Assembly (NCBI GenBank): GCA_039029935.1
Contig: JBCCFC010000574.1
Span: forward strand, 1-8,458
Direction of reading: 5' to 3'
DNA length: 8,458 bases
From: G039029935 sp039029935
GTDB taxonomy: Bacteria > Chloroflexota > Anaerolineae > Caldilineales > Caldilineaceae
Made by a program: the position numbers and the translations under genes. This document shows positions 1 to 6,608 of this stretch, one piece after another. Under the pieces are notes generated by a model. The model was not told the origin of the DNA. It saw only the letters and a program-made list of their open reading frames with translations, and did no database searches. Each line of letters opens with the position of its first letter. Position 1 is the first letter of the stretch.

Positions 1-142
1 GAAACAGCGGCGATGTGCTATGACGGTACAAGCAAAGGATAAAGACAGGCCGTGCACAGCATTTCATTGGACCCAGTTTCAATATGAAAGACTCAGTAAG
101 CAGTCCGGGCCACTATATGCAGTCCGCAACAGCAAAAATTTA

Positions 143-213
143 ATGAAAAAACAAACGTATCATCTACACAAGCCATCCATGCGGGTGAGCAAAAATTTCG
201 CAGCCATAACAGC
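143..213 (+). other. Displaced N-terminus of the Cys/Met PLP enzyme (apparent -1 nt frameshift)
   Basis: In the frame of the downstream enzyme (codons beginning at 148, 151 and so on), the DNA has no stop from 100 onward. It encodes STQAIHAGEQ followed by KFRSHNS, running directly into LTVPIVQTSVYTF. The Thr-x-Ala-Ile-His-Ala-Gly-Glu motif is the normal N-terminus of this family, so this stretch is coding. That frame has no ATG, GTG or TTG before 214. An ATG at 143-145 is out of frame by one base and is followed by six A's (146-151). Seven A's would give MKKTNVSSTQAIHAGEQ and a 397-residue protein, a typical length. I see no good Shine-Dalgarno sequence before 143. Bases 1-142 hold no gene I recognise; GCAGTCCG occurs twice there (100-107 and 119-126). 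Confidence 0.75.
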
Positions 214-1335
214 TTGACTGTCCCCATTGTGCAGACATCCGTCTATACCTTTCGTTCAGCCGATGACCTGCTGAACTATACCGAGGAGAATATGTTTTGG
301 GAGGAGCCAGAACGCGAGGAGTATGGTCGTTACGGCAACCCCACTGTCCGTGCGGCGGAGGCCAAGATTGCCTCGCTGGAACATGGGCAGGATGCCATGC
401 TCTTGAGCAGCGGCATGGGCGCAATCACCTGCACACTGTTGCTCATGCTCAAACAGGGCGACCATCTGATTATGGCCGATGAGTCCTATCTGCATACGCT
501 GGAGTTTGGCGAGAATTTTTTGCCAAATTACGGCATTGAATGTACAATGGTTCCATGTCATGATTTGGGAGCGATTGAGGCCGCGATTCAGCCCAATACA
601 AAACTGATTTTTATGGAATCACCCACAAACCCATTTATGTCGTGTGTCGATTTTGAAGGGTTGGTTCATATCGCCAAAACGCACAAGCTCAAAACAGTGG
701 TTGACACGACTTTTGCCACGCCTTGCAACGTGCTGCCACTGGATTATGGTGTGGATGTTGTGATCCACAGTGTCACGAAATATCTGGCGGGACACAATGA
801 TCTGATGGCTGGGGCCGTGGTGGGGAACTTTGATGTGATCACACCGTTACGGAAGGCGCAGTCACTCTTTGGGAATATTATTTCACCCCAAAACGCCTAT
901 CTCATTTTGCGCGGCATCAAAACCCTGCCGTTACGTATGGAGCGTCATAATGCCAATGGATTAGCGATTGCACGTTTCTTAGAGACGCAGCCCAAGGTGC
1001 GCAAGGTGTGGTATCCAGGGTTAGAGAGCCATCGTGATTATGCCATTGCTCAACAGACCATGAAAGGCTTTAGCGGCGTGGTCAGCTTTGAGATTGAGGG
1101 TGATATGAAGCGCACTCACTGTTTTCTCAATGCGCTTAAAATTCCGACGATTGGTCCCAGCCTGGGCGGCGTTGAGAGTCTAATCAGCCCGTTGGGGTTG
1201 ATGGGCTATGCGCATTTGGAACCCGAAGAACGGATTGCACTAGGGGTTCGTGATGAACTGGTGCGCTATTGTATTGGGCTTGAGGAGACAGAGGATTTGA
1301 TTGCTGATTTGATGCAGGCATTTGCGCAGATATAA
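214..1335 (+). CDS. Cystathionine gamma-synthase/lyase-family PLP-dependent enzyme
   Basis: Cytosolic Cys/Met metabolism PLP enzyme, probably acting in transsulfuration or on homoserine esters; family members do gamma-replacement or gamma-elimination on sulfur amino acids. Visible motifs (numbered from the TTG at 214): YGRYGNPT at 37-44 (phosphate contact across the dimer), SSGMGAI at 65-71, SPTNP at 136-140, the cofactor-binding Asp in VVDTTFATP (D164), and HSVTKYLAGHND with Schiff-base K189. The C-terminal domain has SLGGVESLI at 316-324 and an Arg in LVRYCIGLEE (R351) that fits the substrate-carboxylate position. The family usually has Asn after the cofactor Asp (DNTF); here it is Thr. The TTG start is unlikely to be real, because the conserved N-terminus lies upstream behind a frameshift (143-213). 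The darA-like gene follows after 12 nt. The exact reaction (synthase, lyase or methionine gamma-lyase) cannot be decided from sequence alone. Confidence 0.9.
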   Translation: MTVPIVQTSVYTFRSADDLLNYTEENMFWEEPEREEYGRYGNPTVRAAEAKIASLEHGQDAMLLSSGMGAITCTLLLMLKQGDHLIMADESYLHTLEFGENFLPNYGIECTMVPCHDLGAIEAAIQPNTKLIFMESPTNPFMSCVDFEGLVHIAKTHKLKTVVDTTFATPCNVLPLDYGVDVVIHSVTKYLAGHNDLMAGAVVGNFDVITPLRKAQSLFGNIISPQNAYLILRGIKTLPLRMERHNANGLAIARFLETQPKVRKVWYPGLESHRDYAIAQQTMKGFSGVVSFEIEGDMKRTHCFLNALKIPTIGPSLGGVESLISPLGLMGYAHLEPEERIALGVRDELVRYCIGLEETEDLIADLMQAFAQI

Positions 1336-1347
1336 GGAAAGATACAC

Positions 1348-1677
1348 ATGAAACTGATAATGGCGATTATTCACAATGAGGACAGCCGCACTCTGCTTGA
1401 CCGTTTGGGTCGGCGCGGCTATCCTGTTACTGTTACCAGCACTTCGGGTGGCTATTTGCGCTCGGCCAATACCACCATCTATTGTGGTGTGGATGATCAG
1501 GATGTTGAGGAAGTGCTGGGCGTTATCCGTGATACGTGCGCTAGCCGTGTGCAATATGTGACGCCGCTGCCTCCTGTGATGGAGCCGGGGGAGGTGAATA
1601 TTCCTACGCCCGTGGAAAAACAAGTGGGCGGTGGGGCGATTTTTATTACGGATATTGAGTATTTTGAGAAGATATAG
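1348..1677 (+). CDS. darA: PII-like cyclic-di-AMP receptor, DarA/PstA family (DUF970)
   Basis: Small cytosolic signal receptor of 109 residues, the usual size for this family, whose trimers bind cyclic-di-AMP. The protein opens with the ferredoxin-like strand MKLIMAIIH. It continues with the family signature STSGGYLRSANTTIYCGV at about 31-48 (the ligand-binding TGGFLR-x-GNTT region, with Tyr for the usual Phe). It ends with the typical GGGAIFITDIEYFEKI. The position often occupied by Arg in GFRVT is Pro here (GYPVT), which might alter ligand contacts. The ATG has a clear AGGAAAG site at 1335-1341 that overlaps the upstream stop codon. The gene lies 12 nt after the PLP enzyme and is followed at once by the ATPase ribosome binding site, so all three are probably on one transcript. 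No cyclic-di-AMP synthase or phosphodiesterase is in the window. Family assignment is firm; the downstream target is unknown. Confidence 0.88.
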   Translation: MKLIMAIIHNEDSRTLLDRLGRRGYPVTVTSTSGGYLRSANTTIYCGVDDQDVEEVLGVIRDTCASRVQYVTPLPPVMEPGEVNIPTPVEKQVGGGAIFITDIEYFEKI

Positions 1678-1683
1678 AGAAGG
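1678..1683 (+). promoter_or_regulatory. Ribosome binding site deciding the ATPase start
   Basis: AGAAGG begins directly after the stop codon of the cyclic-di-AMP receptor gene. It is 8 nt before ATG 1692, a good spacing. An in-frame GTG at 1683 overlaps this site and so cannot be its start codon. A second ATG at 1695 is also possible. Confidence 0.65.
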
Positions 1684-1691
1684 TGAAAAAT

Positions 1692-3446
1692 ATGATGCAA
1701 TACCCATTAGAAGAAAAAATTGGCGATCCTGACCTGCTCATTGGACGTGAAGCAGAATTCAAATATTTTCATAAATGGATTGAGCGGATGCCTCGAAAGC
1801 TCTCCAAGTCTCATGCCATTCTAGGGCGGCGTAAAAGTGGGAAGACATCGTTTGTCCAGCGGCTTTTCAATGAACTGTGGGAAGCCAATGGTAAGGTCAT
1901 TCCTTTCTACTACAGCATCCCTGAGTCCAAAGTATGGTATCCCGATTTTGCCATGAACTACTACCGGACCTTTGCCACGCAATATATCTCATTTCTCGAA
2001 CGCGACCCTGCAATGCTCCGCGATGATTTGCTAACAATGGATCAAATTACAGCCTACGGGGAAAAACATTCGGTTGGTACGCTCGTTCGTCAGGTCAATT
2101 CAATTCTAGAAGATGAGAAATTTGAGCGTTATGGTGTGATGTGGGATGCGATATACCGTGCCCCGCACCGCGTTGCAGCGGTCAATAATCAACGTATCCT
2201 CGTGATTATCGACGAATTCCAATACCTCTCCACCAATATCTATGCGCGCCCAGATTTTAGTGATTCACCCATCGAAACCATGCCTGGCAGTTTTCATGAG
2301 GTCTCCGAATCCAAGGTCGCCCCCATGCTGGTGACTGGCTCGTATGTCGGCTGGATGGTCGAGCTAATGGGGCAATATCTTGAGGCGGGGCGGCTAACCC
2401 ATATTGACTTCAATCCCTATCTGACCGAAGATGAAGGGTTAGAGGCTGTGTATAAATATGCCGAAGTCTATGAAGAACCGATCACCAACGAAACCGCACT
2501 CTACATCAATGAACTCTGTGGCGCAGACCCCTTTTTTATCTCGTGTGTGATTCTGAGCAACTATCCTAATCGTGATTTGACCACACAGGAAGGTGTCGTT
2601 GATGTGGTCAACCATGAAATATCACATCGTAAGTCAGAGCTATCGAAAACGTGGCAGGAATACATTGACATGACCGTCGAGCGTATCAATGAGAAATATG
2701 GCAAACGCATCGTGCTGCATCTTAGCAAGTTCAACGACCGTTATTGGACGCCCAGTGAATTGAAACAGACGCTAAAATTAGAGGAAAGCGAGAGTGCCAT
2801 TCATCGCAAATTGCTTTCATTGGTGCGCGGAGATTTGATTGAGTGGGGGACCTCTGATATTCAATTTCGAGGGCTTCGAGATGGTACACTCAATCTCATT
2901 CTCACCCATCGTTTTGAGGAAGAAATTGCCCAACATGAGCCTGATTTAATCCCTGGCTTTAACCAGCAAATTGCCGACCTACAGAAGAAAGTTCGCTCCT
3001 TGCAAGGCAAATTGAACGACATCATCGGCAAAACCGCCGAACACTATCTTGCCACCAAGATGAAGACACGCAAACGCTTCAAGTTGAATGCATTCTTCAA
3101 TGACCTGCCTGCGGACGATGCTTATGACAAACGCCTGAATATTCACCATATACGCACCCGTGTCTATATCCAACGTGAGGATGGGCTAAATCGTGAACTC
3201 GATGTTGTGGCTGAAACGACCGATGAACGTGTGATCTTGGTGGAGGTCAAGAAGGAACAGCGCAAGGCCAGTGTGGAGTATGTAGAGGAGTTTCAGGAAA
3301 AAGTTGTCCTCTATCAGGCGCAGCACCCAGGGGCGGTTGTGTTGACCGGATTTTTGTCGTTGGGTGGGTTTACCAAGAATGCGCTGACGTTGTGCCAGGA
3401 ATTGGGGATTGGGTGGTCTATGGAATTGGATGGGTTTGAGTTTTGA
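1692..3446 (+). CDS. AAA+ ATPase (archaeal-type/STAND-like) with C-terminal PD-(D/E)XK nuclease-like domain
   Basis: A 584-residue protein; positions are counted from ATG 1692. After an N-terminal LIGREAEF segment comes a P-loop ATPase: Walker A GRRKSGKTS at 45-53 (K51), Walker B RILVIIDEFQ at 168-177 (D174, E175), and a sensor-1-like MLVTGSYVGW at about 212-221. A winged-helix-like region (about 345-405) and a short coiled coil (about 423-447) follow. The C-terminus resembles a PD-(D/E)XK nuclease: E450 in TAEHYL, D504 in RELDVVAE, and E518-x-K520 in LVEVKKEQ. This layout resembles ATPase_2/DUF234-type proteins, whose exact function is mostly unknown; DNA binding or cleavage driven by ATP is an inference. 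It lies 14 nt after the receptor gene and 20 nt before another PD-(D/E)XK protein, which suggests a functional pair. No signal peptide or membrane segment is visible. Confidence 0.82.
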   Translation: MMQYPLEEKIGDPDLLIGREAEFKYFHKWIERMPRKLSKSHAILGRRKSGKTSFVQRLFNELWEANGKVIPFYYSIPESKVWYPDFAMNYYRTFATQYISFLERDPAMLRDDLLTMDQITAYGEKHSVGTLVRQVNSILEDEKFERYGVMWDAIYRAPHRVAAVNNQRILVIIDEFQYLSTNIYARPDFSDSPIETMPGSFHEVSESKVAPMLVTGSYVGWMVELMGQYLEAGRLTHIDFNPYLTEDEGLEAVYKYAEVYEEPITNETALYINELCGADPFFISCVILSNYPNRDLTTQEGVVDVVNHEISHRKSELSKTWQEYIDMTVERINEKYGKRIVLHLSKFNDRYWTPSELKQTLKLEESESAIHRKLLSLVRGDLIEWGTSDIQFRGLRDGTLNLILTHRFEEEIAQHEPDLIPGFNQQIADLQKKVRSLQGKLNDIIGKTAEHYLATKMKTRKRFKLNAFFNDLPADDAYDKRLNIHHIRTRVYIQREDGLNRELDVVAETTDERVILVEVKKEQRKASVEYVEEFQEKVVLYQAQHPGAVVLTGFLSLGGFTKNALTLCQELGIGWSMELDGFEF

Positions 3447-3466
3447 ATAAATAGGAGAGATAGTTT

Positions 3467-4105
3467 ATGCCTAAGAAAATTTTCGCCAAAGATGTGACAC
3501 TATACGATCTGGAAACTCATTTCAATCTTTCGCTAAACGAGCATGCGCAGTTTTTTAGCGAGTGGCAAACAGACCTACCCGAAATCAACGCTGTTGAACA
3601 GGCATTTCTCGATAATGTGAAAACAAGCTACCAACATCGCACCAAATACCCCGCCACATTGGCAAACGCCGTTCAGATCACAGTTGTATCACCGCTCCTA
3701 CACCTGTCCGAATTCCTGCTGCCGCCCTTTGTGCTACAGACGGAAACCTCTGTCCAAATTACAACCCAGGATGAAGAGATTCAGATTGAGGGGCGTATTG
3801 ATATCTTGATGCTCCGAGAGAAAATTTGGGCATTGGTCATTGAGTCCAAACACGCGGAACTGGCAATCAAAGTTGGCTTCCCACAGATTCTTTCCTACAT
3901 GCTGGCAACACCCACACCAGAGCGTCCCTGTTATGGGATGGTGACCAATGGGGGCAGCTTTATCTTTTTTAAGGTGGCGATGGGAGAAATGACGGAGAGT
4001 GGCAACCCTGAGTATGGCATGTCGCGTGTTTTTGATCTGGTGAATCCGGAGAATGACTTGTATTCGGTGTTGCGTATCATGAAGAAGATACGGATGTTGG
4101 CATAG
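3467..4105 (+). CDS. Small PD-(D/E)XK protein resembling the N-terminal domain of type I restriction HsdR
   Basis: A 212-residue cytosolic protein. The core shows a nuclease-like active site: E44 (in NAVEQAFLDN, possible motif I), D112 in EGRIDIL, and E126-x-K128 in WALVIESKHAEL. Q140 and Y144 in FPQILSYM resemble the QxxxY motif of HsdR N-terminal domains. No helicase or methyltransferase domain follows, so this is a stand-alone protein and not a complete restriction subunit. Similar short proteins are often annotated as restriction endonuclease subunit R or as hypothetical. The start is well supported by AGGAGAGA at 3453-3460, six nt before ATG. It follows the ATPase/nuclease gene by 20 nt and is likely translated from the same message. 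Whether it cuts DNA, and which DNA, is unknown. No strong terminator is visible after it. Confidence 0.72.
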   Translation: MPKKIFAKDVTLYDLETHFNLSLNEHAQFFSEWQTDLPEINAVEQAFLDNVKTSYQHRTKYPATLANAVQITVVSPLLHLSEFLLPPFVLQTETSVQITTQDEEIQIEGRIDILMLREKIWALVIESKHAELAIKVGFPQILSYMLATPTPERPCYGMVTNGGSFIFFKVAMGEMTESGNPEYGMSRVFDLVNPENDLYSVLRIMKKIRMLA

Positions 4106-4187
4106 CATTTTGTGTTTGGTGTTTCTTTTGTAAGATTATAGCTACAGGCTAGCTTCAATAGACCATCACAGCCTTTGACATCTATTT

Positions 4188-4196
4188 TGCTATGTT
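4188..4196 (+). promoter_or_regulatory. Possible extended -10 promoter before the WD40 remnant
   Basis: TGCTATGTT fits an extended -10 (TGnTATnnT) 27 nt before ATG 4223. A TTGACA at 4175-4180 is a perfect -35 hexamer, but it lies only 10 nt from this -10, so the two cannot act together in the standard way. This is a weak call from motif matching. Confidence 0.2.
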
Positions 4197-4222
4197 TTCA
4201 ATCTCAAAACTGACATAATAAA

Positions 4223-4494
4223 ATGAACCAAGATGAACTGGAACACCTAGAACAAACATTGGAACAACGTAAGCGCAATCTACGGCGTTTGCACTTACAA
4301 GCCGCACTATGGTCAGTGGCGTTTAGTTCTGATGGCGAACGCGTAGTCTCTGGTAGCCAGGATGGAACTATACGAATATGGGCAACCAGCACTGGTTCTC
4401 AACTTTCCTCGAACATGGCGTCCCGAATGAACCTATTGCTCTCGACTTCAAGCCCCCTATGATGCGACTCTATACAGAGTTTGCGGTCAAATAA
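4223..4494 (+). pseudogene. Remnant of a coiled-coil/WD40-repeat protein, frameshifted
   Basis: The readable frame (4223-4462, 79 codons) begins with a charged helix, LEHLEQTLEQRKRNLRRLHL. This resembles N-terminal helices of Chloroflexota/cyanobacterial effector-type proteins, though that link is only from memory of such sequences. It then switches abruptly to one good WD40 repeat: WSVAFSSDGERVVSGSQDG followed by TIRIWATSTGSQL. Normal WD40 proteins have many such repeats. After QL the frame degenerates. Another frame (4405-4494) continues plausibly as FLEHGVPNEPIALDFKP and ends at TAA; ALDFKP looks like the start of a next WD40 repeat. Thus a small indel near 4404-4408 and a loss of most of the gene are likely, along with an internal deletion joining helix and WD40 parts. 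It is probably not functional. Confidence 0.6.
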
Positions 4495-4904
4495 CGATAA
4501 ATCAACGGTTGGAAGTGAATAATGCATAGTGAACAGTGAAGAATATCATGCGCTAAAGCAAACACGAGACCAGTATCAGCATTATCAGGCTGCTGCTGAA
4601 CACTACAGCACTTCTCTCCAAACTATAGACAACTGTAAGAACAACACCACCAAAAGGTAGGACGACTTTCCCACCATCTGGTTATTGCTCTATGTGTTCA
4701 TCTCTGATAAAATCAATACCCAGATATTGCGGCAACCACAACTGTACGCAGCTATCATGTCGGCTCATATTCAATAATTATACAAACACAATAATTTGCC
4801 ACAGGCGAAATCATCGGTTTTCACAGTTTTTGATATGAGTGGGCATTTTTCTTTGCTTACCAAGCACAATCATGTAAACAAATTCAATTCAAAAGGAGAC
4901 AACC
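4495..4904. other. Intergenic, stop-rich stretch and 5' region of the transporter operon
   Basis: I see no recognisable gene here apart from the doubtful small ORF at 4529-4660. The DNA is more AT-rich than the flanking genes, with stops in all frames, and probably mixes decayed sequence from the WD40 remnant with the leader of tctC. The tctC ribosome binding site is clear (AGGAG at 4894-4898, six nt before ATG 4905). A promoter must lie here. TTGCTT (4853-4858) with TAAACA (4875-4880), 16 nt apart, is one weak candidate. I found no riboswitch or operator that I can support. Confidence 0.5.
4529..4660 (+). CDS. Doubtful 43-residue helical ORF, possibly a gene fragment
   Basis: Starting from GTG, it reads NSEEYHALKQTRDQYQHYQ and then AAAEHYSTSLQTIDNC, ending KNNTTKR. 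The composition (Glu, Gln, Tyr, Ala at helical spacing) looks like real coiled-coil protein and not random translation. However, there is no clear ribosome binding site and no recognisable family. It lies 34 nt after the WD40 remnant and may be another piece of the same or a neighbouring broken gene. Confidence 0.2.
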   Translation: MNSEEYHALKQTRDQYQHYQAAAEHYSTSLQTIDNCKNNTTKR

Positions 4905-5981
4905 ATGTCTAAAAAGTACACATGGGTACTGGGACTTGTCCTCATTTTATCATTGGCGTTGGCTGCCTGTGTTGCACCACCAACGGGCGATGCACCATCG
5001 GCTGCAGAAGAACCAGCGGCAGAAGAAGCAAGTGACGACGCTGCCGAAGAGTCAAGCGATGACGCAATGGCGATGATCAGCGCACCAGAATGTATCGCGC
5101 CATCCAACCCAGGTGGTGGATGGGACTTCACCTGTCGTGCGGTTGGGCGTGTGATGGGCGAAATCGCTGCCGTTGATGGCACGGTTAAAGTCACCAACAT
5201 GGCTGGTGGTGGCGGTGGTGTTGCGTTTGCCAACGTTGTCACAGAGCGCAACGACGACGAAGCACTGTTCTTGGCCGCAAGCCCAGCCACAACACTGCGT
5301 ATTGCCCAACAGCAATATGGCGACTTCACGGCTGAAGATGTACGCTGGCTTGGTGTTGTCGGTGCCGACTTTGCGGTTTTGGCCGTTGCTGCCGACTCAC
5401 CATACGAGACGTTGGGTGACTTGATTGCTGCAATGGAAGCGGACATCAACAGCGTCAACTTTGGTGGTGGCAGCTCTGTTGGTGGACAGGACCACATGAA
5501 GGTTCTCTTGACAGCACAGGCTGCTGGTCTGGATCCATTGGCTGTACGCTATACACCATTTGATGGCGGTGGCGAAGCATTGACAGCCCTCTTGGGTGGC
5601 TTCATTGATGTCTTCCCTGGCGATGCCTCAGAGGTAATCGGTCAGGTTGAGGCAGGCGATGTCCGCATCTTGGCAACATTGTCATCGGATCGTTTGGCTG
5701 CACCACTGGACACTGCGCCAACCGCTGCCGAAGAAGGCTATGATGTGAACTGGATCGTTTTCCGTGGTTTCTATCTGCCCGGCGACATCTCTGATGAAGC
5801 TTATGACATGTGGGTAGACGCATTGACCAAGGTTGCTGAATCACCAGAATGGGCCGAAGCTCGTGCCGAGGGTGGCTTGGGTGAATTCTTCATGGTTGGC
5901 GATGAGTTTGAAAGCTACGTTCTCGACCAAGTAAGCAGCTTCCGTCAGTTGAGCATCGACTTGGGCATTATTGAGGAATAG
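4905..5981 (+). CDS. tctC: Tripartite tricarboxylate transporter substrate-binding lipoprotein TctC
   Basis: Extracytoplasmic receptor of 358 residues that captures a carboxylate (citrate-like or other; not predictable) and hands it to TctA/TctB. It starts with KK, a hydrophobic stretch at 6-20, and the lipobox LAAC (C22), so it should be a lipid-anchored protein. A linker of about 35 residues (23-57), rich in Ala, Glu, Asp and Ser, follows. The mature domain shows TctC/Bug features: NPGGGWDFTCR at 68-78, NMAGGGGGVAFANV at 98-111, GGGSSVGGQDHM at 187-198, and GGGEALTALLGGFIDV at 221-236. Proteobacterial TctC proteins usually have an ordinary cleaved signal, so the lipobox suggests a different envelope. 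The start is fixed by AGGAG six nt upstream of ATG. It is the first gene of tctCBA; no tctDE-type two-component regulator is nearby. Confidence 0.92.
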   Translation: MSKKYTWVLGLVLILSLALAACVAPPTGDAPSAAEEPAAEEASDDAAEESSDDAMAMISAPECIAPSNPGGGWDFTCRAVGRVMGEIAAVDGTVKVTNMAGGGGGVAFANVVTERNDDEALFLAASPATTLRIAQQQYGDFTAEDVRWLGVVGADFAVLAVAADSPYETLGDLIAAMEADINSVNFGGGSSVGGQDHMKVLLTAQAAGLDPLAVRYTPFDGGGEALTALLGGFIDVFPGDASEVIGQVEAGDVRILATLSSDRLAAPLDTAPTAAEEGYDVNWIVFRGFYLPGDISDEAYDMWVDALTKVAESPEWAEARAEGGLGEFFMVGDEFESYVLDQVSSFRQLSIDLGIIEE

Positions 5982-6010
5982 AGTATTTAACCGCAGAGAG
6001 GTGTTGGGGT

Positions 6011-6050
6011 GTGATAGTGTGATAGTGTGATAGTGTGATAGTGTGATAGT
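6011..6050. repeat. Octamer tandem array, 5 x GTGATAGT
   Basis: Five perfect head-to-tail copies of GTGATAGT, followed by a partial GTG. Such short arrays vary in copy number through strand slippage. Confidence 0.95.
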
Positions 6051-6060
6051 GTGCAATATT

Positions 6061-6095
6061 AACTATCAACTATTAACTATTAACTATTAACTATT
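6061..6095. repeat. Heptamer tandem array, 5 x AACTATY
   Basis: One AACTATC followed by four AACTATT, head to tail. Short tandemly repeated heptamers of this kind are known from filamentous cyanobacteria and similar genomes. Part of each unit is complementary to the neighbouring octamer. Confidence 0.95.
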
Positions 6096-6133
6096 CTTCT
6101 CTCTGCGGTTACTTCTTTACAGGCACGAATACC

Positions 6134-6595
6134 ATGACAAACAACCGTTCTGACCGCATTGCCGGGGTTGTGCTGTTGGTGGTCGCCATTTGGTACATCA
6201 TCGAATCAACCACGCTGAAGGTCCCGACCGTTGTCGCAGACAATCTGGGACCGGGGGCATTCCCACTCATTCTTGGCGTCATTCTCGCCATCTGTAGCAT
6301 TTTTCTCATCATTCGACCAGACCCAGACCCAGCGTGGCCCGGCCCAATGGCATGGGTGAAGATGGGGCTGATTATCGTGAGCTTCATCGTCTATGCCTAT
6401 ATCATGGAGCCACTGGGTTTTATCATCACGACCACGCTGGAAATGATTGCGCTTGGCTACATCTTCAAAGGCCCAATTCTCTGGACACCCATCATTGGTT
6501 TGGTTTTTACACTGGCACTATACGCGCTATTTAGCTTTGTCTTGGGGCTGAGTCTGCCAACGGGTGAGCTAATTGAACTGTATCTGCTGCCATAG
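6134..6595 (+). CDS. tctB: Tripartite tricarboxylate transporter small membrane subunit TctB
   Basis: A 153-residue membrane protein of the TctB (DUF1468) family, the poorly conserved small partner of TctA. Hydrophobic segments lie at about 8-24, 42-60, 76-92, 94-111 and 116-139. The first begins RIAGVVLLVVAIWYII, and GPGAFPLILGVIL at 39-51 is the typical G-P-(G/R)-x-FP motif of the family. A Pro/Asp-rich cytoplasmic or external loop (PDPDPAWPGP) separates segments two and three. The ribosome binding site is weak (only AGG about 11 nt upstream), in contrast with tctC. Together with the repeat element just before it, this suggests lower expression of the membrane subunits. The tctA start follows after 13 nt. 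Confidence 0.88.
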   Translation: MTNNRSDRIAGVVLLVVAIWYIIESTTLKVPTVVADNLGPGAFPLILGVILAICSIFLIIRPDPDPAWPGPMAWVKMGLIIVSFIVYAYIMEPLGFIITTTLEMIALGYIFKGPILWTPIIGLVFTLALYALFSFVLGLSLPTGELIELYLLP

Positions 6596-6608
6596 TTGAG
6601 GAAAACAC

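Larger units (their letters stand above)
5988..6111. repeat. 124-bp element with 13-bp terminal inverted repeats between tctC and tctB
   Basis: TAACCGCAGAGAG (5988-6000) and CTCTCTGCGGTTA (6099-6111) are perfect inverted repeats. They enclose an octamer array and then a heptamer array. The octamer contains ATAGT and the heptamer contains ACTAT, so the two arrays are partly complementary and the whole element could fold into a long imperfect hairpin. No obvious target-site duplication flanks it. It looks like a small MITE-like or REP-like insertion. In transcript form it could slow or end transcription after tctC, or protect tctC mRNA. Confidence 0.75.

Noticed and set aside
20..217. 65-residue + strand ORF at the left edge
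   Set aside because: Its translation does not look like protein, and from about 148 it overlaps the conserved N-terminus of the PLP enzyme read in another frame.
1683..1691. GTG start for the ATPase gene
   Set aside because: The GTG overlaps the AGAAGG ribosome binding site that serves ATG 1692 and has no well-placed site of its own.
3467..4105. Complete type I restriction system
   Set aside because: Only an HsdR-N-like nuclease domain is present; no helicase, HsdM or HsdS gene is in the window.
4140..4154. Terminator after the small nuclease gene (AGCTA-CAGGC-TAGCT)
   Set aside because: The stem is only five base pairs and no T-run follows.
4889..5497. 202-residue minus-strand ORF
   Set aside because: It is antisense to tctC, rich in Ser/Ala/Pro/Thr with no family features; a shadow of the coding strand.
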